DNA of 28,555 bases from CAZUVM01 sp964623885 (lineage in GTDB: Bacteria; Verrucomicrobiota; Verrucomicrobiia; Limisphaerales; UBA8199). Positions 1 to 5,408 of this stretch are shown here, one piece after another. Location: NCBI GenBank assembly GCA_964623885.1, contig CAZUVM010000242.1, forward strand, positions 1 to 28,555, in the 5' to 3' direction. Numbering within the stretch: the first letter of the stretch is position 1; each line of letters begins with the position of its first letter. Below the pieces are notes generated by a model that was given only the letters and a program-made list of their open reading frames with translations, searched no databases and was not told the DNA's origin. Position numbers and translations under genes: made by a program.

Positions 1-358
1 CAATAGCCTGTCCTTGATGCTGTAGTTCAAGAATGTAGGCGAGGGCTTGTTTGCCATCCTCGGAGAGCGCCTCCGTTTGGAACCGGCGGTGTCTTGCCCC
101 TGAGGGATTAATGGAGACCAGTTTGCGAGCCTCCGGGGAGATTTGATCGAGGAGGAAAGCGACGATCAGGTCGGTCTTGATCTGCAGGTCCTCAAAAGCA
201 TTGAGCAGCGCTTCGAAAGTCGCGAGGTCGGCTTTGGTTTTGCTGGCGATAATTCGACTGATTGTGGATTGGTTGACCGAGGAGAGTTTAGCCAGGTCAG
301 CTTGAGACATGGGTACCTGGGCGAGTGCTTGATTGAGGGCTCGGGGCAGGTATTTCAT
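1..358 (-). CDS. XRE-family helix-turn-helix regulator, C-terminus cut by window edge
   Basis: Reading the minus strand from ATG at 358 gives an open frame that runs off the window after about 119 codons. It begins MKYLPRALNQALAQ and contains a clear Cro/C1-type helix-turn-helix at about residues 17-37, with SQADLAKLSSVNQSTISRI as the core. Such proteins bind palindromic operators and repress divergent promoters; phages and integrative elements use them as master regulators. The intergenic region to its right carries several perfect or near-perfect palindromes, and a small gene is transcribed away from it, which is the classic repressor/operator layout. The C-terminal partner or effector domain is not visible. 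The fold is clear; the role in controlling the element is inferred from context. Confidence 0.8.
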   Translation of the reverse strand, partial: MKYLPRALNQALAQVPMSQADLAKLSSVNQSTISRIIASKTKADLATFEALLNAFEDLQIKTDLIVAFLLDQISPEARKLVSINPSGARHRRFQTEALSEDGKQALAYILELQHQGQAI

Positions 359-442
359 AGCATGCGAGGGAACGTTGGGTTGCAGGGAAGTCACACAAGT
401 GTCTCGAATGGCTCCCCATTCAGTATTGGTTTCATGCTTCAA

Positions 443-523
443 TGCACCAATAACATAAAATTGCATTCCATGCAAGTTTTTTCTTGCACACTTGCGTCAC
501 TAGCAATAATTGTTACTGGTGCA
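443..523. promoter_or_regulatory. Palindrome cluster, probable operator region between divergent genes
   Basis: Three dyads lie between the XRE gene and the small gene at 545. TGCACCAATAACA (443-455) pairs with TGTTACTGGTGCA (511-523), 12 of 13 matched. TTGCAT/ATGCAA with a 3-base spacer spans 461-475. TGCAAG/CTTGCA around a T6 spacer spans 471-488. Nested dyads like these suit binding by the neighbouring XRE protein. Promoter boxes for either direction could not be assigned with confidence. Confidence 0.5.
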
Positions 524-544
524 TAGAAACATCGCGGGACTGAG

Positions 545-727
545 ATGAAGAAGCCTTTACATCCACAATTAGAATTTCTCTACATGCTGATCCGGTATTG
601 CGCGACTGTTCGGCGCATTAATCGCAACCCGGAGATCGCGCTGGAGGCCGCGCAGAGAGAGAAAGATCTCACAGCAGAAGCACAGCGGGTCGCATCGATG
701 GAAGTGCAACCGAATGCGGTGGGCTAA
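545..727 (+). CDS. Small hypothetical protein, divergent from the XRE regulator
   Basis: This is a 60-residue frame from ATG, preceded by GGGACTGAG, which could act as a weak ribosome binding site. The product starts MKKPLHPQLEFLYMLIRYC and is mostly helical, with a charged middle part rich in Arg, Glu and Ala. No family was recognised. Its position directly across the palindrome cluster from the XRE repressor suggests an early gene of the integrative element, perhaps regulatory. It has no cysteine cluster, signal peptide or membrane segment. It is probably a real gene because of its placement and start, but homology evidence is lacking. Confidence 0.4.
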   Translation: MKKPLHPQLEFLYMLIRYCATVRRINRNPEIALEAAQREKDLTAEAQRVASMEVQPNAVG

Positions 728-728
728 A

Positions 729-905
729 ATGAATTTCGTTGCCGAAACGCGGGCAGGGCAGCAATGCGCTTTTACCTCCTTGAGCGCGCTGTCTGGGAGC
801 TCGCACGGACAACGGCCGCCCTACGTGAATCCAACCAGACCTGATAGCCAGGCCGAAAAAACTTCACAGGACCCTCGGGCGAGGGGCCAGGGCGGCAAAT
901 TTTAG
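729..905 (+). CDS. Doubtful small ORF between two element genes
   Basis: The frame opens with ATG at 729, two bases after the previous stop, preceded by GGTGGG. An in-frame ATG at 714 would overlap the previous gene. The 58-residue product (MNFVAETRAG...) is rich in Ser, Gly, Gln and Arg and has no recognisable domain or predicted helix pattern, so coding status is weak. If translated, it would be coupled to the upstream gene. It may instead be untranslated leader for the excisionase-like gene at 915. Confidence 0.22.
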   Translation: MNFVAETRAGQQCAFTSLSALSGSSHGQRPPYVNPTRPDSQAEKTSQDPRARGQGGKF

Positions 906-914
906 GAGTACATT

Positions 915-1184
915 ATGGGCGACGAAAATCCAGTTAACGCAGAGACGGCGCGCAGGATGTTGGGACAACCTGGCAGGCCTTGGGGTTCGGCACGGATGAG
1001 CGCGATAAAGTCAGCGATGGGGCTGAAGAACGTGCGTTACTTTTACCTTTCGCAGGTGCGGAAGTGGTTGAGGGATCACCCGGAGTTTCGCGAGCGGGAT
1101 GTTTATCCGCGGAGGGTGAAAGTGCCTTCACACATTCCGACAAGTCTTCAACCCGAAGTCGCTGATATATCCTGTGCACAGTGA
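915..1184 (+). CDS. Excisionase-like small DNA-binding protein (putative recombination directionality factor)
   Basis: The 89-residue product starts at ATG 915 behind a good ribosome site, TAGGAG, about seven bases upstream. An N-terminal helix NAETARRMLG is followed by a recognition-like helix and then YFYLSQVRKWLRDHPEF, a pattern typical of MerR/AlpA/excisionase-type winged helix-turn-helix proteins, where a strand leads into V-x-x-W-L. In integrative elements such proteins bend attachment-site DNA and bias integrase toward excision. The gene sits next to the integrase and overlaps its 3' end on the opposite strand for about 250 bases. Residues after about 70 look disordered. The DNA-binding fold is moderately supported; the excisionase role is inferred from neighbourhood. 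Confidence 0.5.
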   Translation: MGDENPVNAETARRMLGQPGRPWGSARMSAIKSAMGLKNVRYFYLSQVRKWLRDHPEFRERDVYPRRVKVPSHIPTSLQPEVADISCAQ

Positions 1185-2187
1185 GTGAGGCATGACCAAT
1201 AAAGCGCATCGTTTTGCTTTCGGGGACATTCGCGCGAGCCAGTCGAGTGACGGCGCTCACGCGGAAGCTGTGAAAGCAGGCACCGGGGATCTTCTTCCTG
1301 ATGCCATTGCGTTTCATAAAGTCGAACCATTTGCGGGAGGGGTTGTGCGGTTTGGCGTAGGTCTCGGTGGCGCGGGTCTTCTTCAACTCTTGGAACAAGG
1401 GTATGAGCTCTGGGTGCAGAGCGGTTGTATGCTCGCGACCGCCTTTGATGCGGAATCGAATGATGCCGGAGGTTCCATCCTCCGCGATGTCAACATCGGC
1501 CCTTGGGTCAAGATGAGTTTCATTGAGTCGACAACCTTGATATCGTGCGATGAGGAACGAGTTGCGGAAGAAGAGTTGCGTCTCGGCTGGTTCTTTGAGT
1601 ATCGCTTGCCAAATCATGTCAAGGTCCGAGTCCGTGAATTCGGGTTTCTCCTTAGGCCGCTGGCGTTTGACGCCCAGCTCGGCGACAGTGTTGAAGGGGG
1701 CGAAGTTGCGCCGAACGGCTTCGCGCATAATCAGCGAGAGGATTTTGAGTTCGAGGTGGGCGGTGTTGTGCACAGCACGATATTTGCCGTTCTTGCGGTC
1801 GGGGTGCGACCGCCAGTCCATGTATTCCAGGCAGCGAGCGCGGCTGAGTTGCCTGGGCAAGTGGATTCCCTTTTCAGTAAGGAAGCAGGAGAGGTTGCGC
1901 CAGATGGTGCGGTAGCGTTCGAGGGTGGCCGGCGACTTGCAATAAACCGTCAAGTAATCGGGGACCCAAACACCCCAGGATTCTTTCGGGGAGCAAACGC
2001 TGAACCGGGATTCGGCCAGGGTTTTCTCAGCTTGAAGTTGCTTGGCAGAGCGGGTGTCAGGCCCGACGCCTATTTTGTAGCCGGTCGAGTAGCGAATGAC
2101 TTGGCCGACGGTCGGGCTTTCGGGCTGGCAGTCGCGACATTTAATCCACCAGTAGGGAGAACCATTTCGTTTGAAGAGCGAGGCCAT
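934..2187 (-). CDS. int: Tyrosine recombinase / phage-type integrase
   Basis: This is a 417-residue site-specific recombinase that would cut and rejoin DNA through a covalent phosphotyrosine. The start ATG at 2187 gives MASLFKRNGSPYWWIKC, an N-terminal arm-type DNA-binding region, with a GAGG about ten bases upstream. A SAM-like core-binding domain covers about 75-170. The catalytic domain shows Arg220 in YQGCRLNE, Lys248, His306-x-x-Arg309 in HSFR, His332 in IGH and nucleophile Tyr341 in HRIYQRL, so the catalytic set is complete. The last 60 or so residues are Ser/Pro/Ala-rich tail antisense to the excisionase-like gene, and may be a read-through extension with no catalytic role. The gene starts about 100 bases from the tRNA fragment, as expected for a tRNA-targeting integrase. 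Confidence 0.92.
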   Translation of the reverse strand: MASLFKRNGSPYWWIKCRDCQPESPTVGQVIRYSTGYKIGVGPDTRSAKQLQAEKTLAESRFSVCSPKESWGVWVPDYLTVYCKSPATLERYRTIWRNLSCFLTEKGIHLPRQLSRARCLEYMDWRSHPDRKNGKYRAVHNTAHLELKILSLIMREAVRRNFAPFNTVAELGVKRQRPKEKPEFTDSDLDMIWQAILKEPAETQLFFRNSFLIARYQGCRLNETHLDPRADVDIAEDGTSGIIRFRIKGGREHTTALHPELIPLFQELKKTRATETYAKPHNPSRKWFDFMKRNGIRKKIPGACFHSFRVSAVTRLARANVPESKTMRFIGHASLTVHRIYQRLRVEDLSECVKALSPSADKHPARETPGDPSTTSAPAKGKSNARSSAPSLTLSRSSVPNPKACQVVPTSCAPSLR

Positions 2188-2285
2188 AATAAATGTGCCT
2201 CAGTGTGCCCAATGTCAAAAAACATTGCAAGAACAAGCGAGAAAACCCAAAGGTTTGCAAAGGCTTTCAAAGCTATAGCAGTAGC

Positions 2286-2313
2286 ACGGGTTCGATTCCC
2301 GTTAGGGTCGCCA
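2286..2313 (+). other. tRNA 3'-end fragment, probable integrase attachment site
   Basis: ACGGG-TTCGATT-CCCGT forms a textbook T-arm (2286-2302). It is followed by seven acceptor-type bases TAGGGTC, discriminator G and CCA. The matching 5' acceptor strand (GACCCTA) and the D and anticodon arms are absent upstream, so this is only the 3' end of a tRNA. Acceptor sequence and discriminator hint at an arginine tRNA, but that is a guess. Location beside the integrase start supports an att site. Confidence 0.65.
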
Positions 2314-2451
2314 CCCTCCTTTGGGTCGTTTCCGCCGCCGCTTGTGTCGCCACGCATCCACCACGATGTACACGAACACCAGGATGGCTACAATCAACAG
2401 GACCACTATCCCCGGCTTGTTCTCCCACAAGTCCCGCAGACCTTGATTCAC
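2302..2451 (-). CDS. Small single-span membrane protein with GTG start
   Basis: A 49-residue minus-strand frame starts at GTG 2451 (VNQGLRDLWENKPG) and continues into a strongly hydrophobic helix IVVLLIVAILVFVYIVV, then a basic tail WRHKRRRKRPKGGWRP. This is the usual form of a one-helix inner-membrane protein with a positively charged cytoplasmic end. No strong ribosome site is visible. The stop codon lies inside the tRNA fragment, so the gene and the attachment site overlap tail to tail, and integration could have altered its original C-terminus. The membrane-helix pattern makes chance unlikely, but no family was recognised. Confidence 0.45.
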   Translation of the reverse strand: MNQGLRDLWENKPGIVVLLIVAILVFVYIVVDAWRHKRRRKRPKGGWRP

Positions 2452-2615
2452 GCTATAGTTTAAACCACAGGGGACGCAGGCGCTAGAGAGCTGTTGGGAA
2501 AGTCAAAGAGTTAAGCAGCACGGATGAAATACGCGAAAGCAAGACCTCTTTCCTCTCGGTTTTATTCTTACGTGCGGATTTGGTGTGAGCTCGTGAGGTC
2601 TCCCAGACTCGGGGC

Positions 2616-2876
2616 TCAGTGAACGGGGACGGGCTGGCGATTTGGGTTGGCTTCTTCCGATTCAGTTTCAGGGGCGAGTTCCTGCTCGGTGGAGGGTGGC
2701 TCAGGAGGTTTAGCGTTGGGGGGAGGCGCTTCAATCAATTCATGCTGGATCTGCGGGTATTCCAGATTGAGCTCCTCCACGAGGCTTTGGCCATCTTCAT
2801 AATCGAACAGCTTCGTGCCTTTGCCCGCGCGGCCGTTCACCTTGGATTTCCATTGGATCAGATACTTCTTGTTCAT
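2616..2876 (-). CDS. Small conserved-looking hypothetical protein
   Basis: This 86-residue protein starts at ATG 2876 behind a strong purine-rich ribosome site, AGGAAGGCGGAG. The first half (MNKKYLIQWKSKVNGRAGKG, then FDYEDGQSLVEELNLEYP) looks like a compact alpha/beta module. The second half is a disordered Pro/Glu-rich tail. No enzyme motif, signal peptide or membrane helix is present. It is a single transcription unit downstream of a low-complexity intergenic stretch. The ribosome site and amino-acid pattern support a real gene; function is unknown. Confidence 0.6.
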   Translation of the reverse strand: MNKKYLIQWKSKVNGRAGKGTKLFDYEDGQSLVEELNLEYPQIQHELIEAPPPNAKPPEPPSTEQELAPETESEEANPNRQPVPVH

Positions 2877-2940
2877 CTCCGCCTTCCTATAATTTCGTTT
2901 TCCATTCCTTTGTAGTAGGTGGAAACCCGAATGGGTGGGC

Positions 2941-3034
2941 GGAAAAAGGGGGAGCGAGGAAAAGTGCGGAGTGCGGAATGCGGAGTGGGAAATGTGATGC
3001 GTGAGACCCTAAACGTGAAACGCGAAAGCTGATG
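2941..3034. repeat. Low-complexity GTGCGGA / GTGAAACG degenerate repeat
   Basis: Between two genes, GTGCGGA-type heptamers recur (about 2964-2989), followed by a run GTGATGCGTGAGACC...CGTGAAACGCG (2994-3023). A related string, ATGCGTGAATCG...GGTGAAACGTGATG, occurs at 4987-5017 in another intergenic gap. The two are degenerate members of one short-word repeat. There is no palindrome and no coding potential. Confidence 0.5.
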
Positions 3035-3089
3035 AGTCGCGGAGAGTCACTCCATCTCTAATCGTCCTTTACGTTCTTTATTTGTCTCT

Positions 3090-4505
3090 CTAAGCGGCGA
3101 GCAGGGCGCGGCAAGCGTCGCGCAGCTTTTTCAAATTCTTCGCGGATTTAGCTTCGATATAACAGCGAATTAGCGGTTCGGTACCGCTGGCGCGAAACGC
3201 AACCCATTCGCGATTGGGCAGGAGATATTTTGAGCCGTCCGTGGTTATGAATTTTTGAACGGGAAAATCGCCGATGGTTTTGAGGCCGGAGCGAAGTTTG
3301 GTCAGCAGTTGCTCCTTGGCTTCGGGTGGAACTGCGACGTTGATGCGCTCGGTATGGAACTCACCGGTTTGCCGCTCGAGATCTTTCAGAATGCGCCCAA
3401 GGGATTTTCGTTCCGTCGCGACCAGTTCAGCCATCAGAAGGCAGGCCAGGATTCCGTCTTTTTCGGGAACGTGTCCTTTCACGCTCAAGCCGCCCGATTC
3501 CTCGCCACCGACAATGATCGGCTCAGTTTCCATCAGGGCACCGATGTATTTAAACCCAACCGGCGTCTCATGGACTTTAACGCCGAGCAACTCCGCAATG
3601 GCATCGACCTGGTGGCTGGTTGGAACGGTGCGCACGACGGCTCCGGTCCAGCCGCGATTCTTCTTCAGGTGATAGAGCGCCAGCGCCAGAACCTGGTTGG
3701 GCGTCAGCCAGGTGCCGTCCTGGTCAACGATGCCAAATCGATCAGCGTCGCCATCAAGGCCCAGCCCAAGTTGTGCTTTGCCGGTGCGGACAAATTTGCT
3801 GACCTCAGCCATGCCTTCCGCATTCGGTTCGGGGTGATGCCCGCCAAACAGCGGGTTTAGTTCATTGTGGAAAACTGTGACCTTTGCGTCGCTGTCCAAC
3901 AGCAACTTGTCCAGGTATCCACGCCCGGTGCCGTACATCAGTTCGACAGCGACTTTAAGTTTGGCCTTCTTGAGTGTGGAAAAATCAATGAGCTTTCGGA
4001 TTTGCTTGAAGTAGGCTGGTTGGGGATCGAACGTGCGGCATTCGTACGTGCCGACCACGCTGGCCTTGAAGGTCCAATTTTCGCCTTGCAGCCGGCCAAT
4101 GTTCGCTTCGATTTGTTTCGTCACCTCCGGCGGCGCCGGCGCGCCATTGCTGGTCGAGAATTTCAGCCCCTGGTATTCGGCGGGGTTATGACTCGCTGTC
4201 AGGTTTATTCCGCCCAGCGCTTTGCGAGCCCGGATATTGTGGGCGATGACTGGCGTGGGAGTGTCACGGTTGCAAAGCAGAGGAGACAGGCCATTGGAAG
4301 CCAGGACCTCCGCTGTGGCCAGCGCGAACTCGCGGCCAAGAAAGCGCGTGTCGTAGCCCAGGATGACCGGCGCCGGCTTGCGTGGCGCGGGCTGGGCAAT
4401 CAGGTATTCAGCGATTCCTTGAGTGGCGAGCCGGACGTTGTCGAAGGTAAAATCCCGCGCGATAAGTCCGCGCCAGCCGCTTGTACCAAATTTAATGGGC
4501 ACCAT
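3090..4505 (-). CDS. Phosphoglucomutase/phosphomannomutase family enzyme (alpha-D-phosphohexomutase)
   Basis: This 471-residue cytoplasmic enzyme interconverts hexose 1- and 6-phosphates through a phosphoserine, feeding sugar-nucleotide and glycogen metabolism. The four hallmark loops are present in order: catalytic TASHNP with Ser105, metal-binding DGDADR at 251-256, sugar-recognition GEESGG at about 334-339, and phosphate-binding RASGTEP near residue 440. The start ATG at 4505 (MVPIKFGTSGWRG) has a strong GGGAGG ribosome site and the typical N-terminal GTSGWRG motif. Length is normal. The nuoA gene lies 30 bases upstream on the same strand, so co-transcription is possible. Exact substrate (glucose, mannose or glucosamine phosphate) cannot be fixed from motifs. 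Confidence 0.93.
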   Translation of the reverse strand: MVPIKFGTSGWRGLIARDFTFDNVRLATQGIAEYLIAQPAPRKPAPVILGYDTRFLGREFALATAEVLASNGLSPLLCNRDTPTPVIAHNIRARKALGGINLTASHNPAEYQGLKFSTSNGAPAPPEVTKQIEANIGRLQGENWTFKASVVGTYECRTFDPQPAYFKQIRKLIDFSTLKKAKLKVAVELMYGTGRGYLDKLLLDSDAKVTVFHNELNPLFGGHHPEPNAEGMAEVSKFVRTGKAQLGLGLDGDADRFGIVDQDGTWLTPNQVLALALYHLKKNRGWTGAVVRTVPTSHQVDAIAELLGVKVHETPVGFKYIGALMETEPIIVGGEESGGLSVKGHVPEKDGILACLLMAELVATERKSLGRILKDLERQTGEFHTERINVAVPPEAKEQLLTKLRSGLKTIGDFPVQKFITTDGSKYLLPNREWVAFRASGTEPLIRCYIEAKSAKNLKKLRDACRALLAA

Positions 4506-4535
4506 AAATCCCTCCCGAGAAACGATGACGGGCGT

Positions 4536-4925
4536 CTAGCTCTTCCAATCGAACGCCTGTTTCTTCAGCGCGTAAATGTAGCCTACAAACAGAATTCCAA
4601 TGAACGAGAGCATCGAGCCCAGAATCAGCGCTGCATTTTCTTTGAGCATGGAACGGTAAATCACGGCCCAGGGATAAAGAAAGACCACCTCGATATCGAA
4701 CAGAATGAACAGCATTGCCACCAGGTAGAATTTCACCGAGAGCCGCGTTTGGCCGGGGCCGACGGGCAGCATGCCGCACTCATAGGCGGTGTCTTTGATT
4801 GGCGAGCGCTTGCCTTTTTGACCCAGAATCACGGAGCCGATTAGCATGCCAGCGGAAAAGAGCACCGCCAGCACTCCCAGCATCAACACGGGCAAATATT
4901 GCGTCAGTTGGTCCGTCTGATCCAT
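4536..4925 (-). CDS. nuoA: NADH-quinone oxidoreductase subunit A
   Basis: Membrane subunit A of respiratory complex I (equivalent of mitochondrial ND3), part of the hinge between the quinone site and the proton-pumping arm. The product has three hydrophobic helices and the conserved loop YECGMLPVG followed by RLSVKFYLVAMLFILFDIE, hallmarks of NuoA. The ATG at 4925 (MDQTDQLTQYLPV) is preferred; an upstream in-frame TTG at 4934 would add three residues. At about 129 residues the length is normal. No other nuo genes are in view: the neighbours are a DUF2905 protein upstream and a phosphohexomutase downstream, so this is a stand-alone copy. It could be the only nuoA, displaced from the operon, or an extra paralogue. 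Confidence 0.93.
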   Translation of the reverse strand: MDQTDQLTQYLPVLMLGVLAVLFSAGMLIGSVILGQKGKRSPIKDTAYECGMLPVGPGQTRLSVKFYLVAMLFILFDIEVVFLYPWAVIYRSMLKENAALILGSMLSFIGILFVGYIYALKKQAFDWKS

Positions 4926-4972
4926 GGCGGGCAATCTAAAGTGGCGAGGGAGGTTGGCAAGCTGAATTGCGT

Positions 4973-5017
4973 GAGAGTGCTGCGTTATGCGTGAATCGTA
5001 AAAGGTGAAACGTGATG
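4973..5017. repeat. Second copy of the GTGAAACG-type degenerate repeat
   Basis: The gap between DUF2905 and nuoA carries GTGAGAGTGCTGCG followed by ATGCGTGAATCG and GGTGAAACGTGATG. It resembles the 2994-3034 string with small shifts. It is AG-rich on the plus strand with no stable hairpin, and nothing else was recognised in this gap of about 170 bases. Confidence 0.4.
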
Positions 5018-5094
5018 TGGGTTAGTGCGCACGAAGCGCAGGATACATAACTGGGCCTGCAGGTATGCCGGCGCTCCCAGGCGCAAGAATTCGA

Positions 5095-5307
5095 TCACCG
5101 CCGGAATATCCAGAGCAGCAAGGTAAGGAAGATGCTCACGAGCAAACAGGTAACCAGCGGAAAATAAAAAGAGAAGTTGCCTCGGTGGTAGTGAATATCC
5201 CCCGGCAGGCGCCCCAGCCAGCCCCGACCGTATCCTGACCAAAGCAGAGCACCTACGGCCACCAGGATGAGCCCAAGAAGCACAAGTGTTTTGCCGAGGT
5301 CGTTCAC
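5095..5307 (-). CDS. DUF2905 family small membrane protein
   Basis: This is a two-helix membrane protein of 70 residues from a GTG start at 5307 (VNDLGKTLVLLGLILVAVG). The middle carries the family signature GRLPGDIHYHRGNFSFYFPL, followed by a second hydrophobic helix and a basic end. A TTG further upstream (5358) would add 17 polar residues not typical of the family, so the GTG is preferred. DUF2905 proteins are widespread short inner-membrane proteins of unknown function. It sits upstream of nuoA in the same direction with a repeat-bearing gap between, so a shared transcript is possible but unproven. Confidence 0.8.
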   Translation of the reverse strand: MNDLGKTLVLLGLILVAVGALLWSGYGRGWLGRLPGDIHYHRGNFSFYFPLVTCLLVSIFLTLLLWIFRR

Positions 5308-5408
5308 TATTTCAGCATAAGCGCGACTGCGGAATTCGCTAGTTCTGCCGCCAATCAAAAACGGACGTTAAGTCTCCAGGTTTCAGGTTGCCGACTGGCT
5401 TTTCCGGT

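Larger units (their letters stand above)
1..2313. mobile_element. Right end of a putative integrative element
   Basis: The segment from the window edge to the tRNA fragment at 2286-2313 has the layout of a tRNA-targeting integrative element: XRE repressor, divergent small genes, an excisionase-like gene, and a tyrosine integrase whose start faces the attachment site. Integration into a tRNA 3' end leaves a duplicated 3' fragment at one junction and an intact tRNA at the other. The fragment here therefore marks the junction with host DNA on the right, and the intact tRNA should lie left of the window. The left boundary, cargo and mobility type (phage, ICE or island) cannot be seen. Confidence 0.6.

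Noticed and set aside
2286..2313. Complete tRNA gene
   Set aside because: Only T-arm and 3' acceptor are present; no D-arm, anticodon arm or 5' acceptor upstream.
1192..2463. 423-residue plus-strand open frame across the integrase
   Set aside because: It is the antisense of the integrase, whose catalytic motifs are intact; no domain, no ribosome site and low-complexity composition.
3867..4844. 325-residue plus-strand open frame across the phosphohexomutase and nuoA
   Set aside because: Both genes on the other strand are unmistakable; this is a GC-rich shadow frame.
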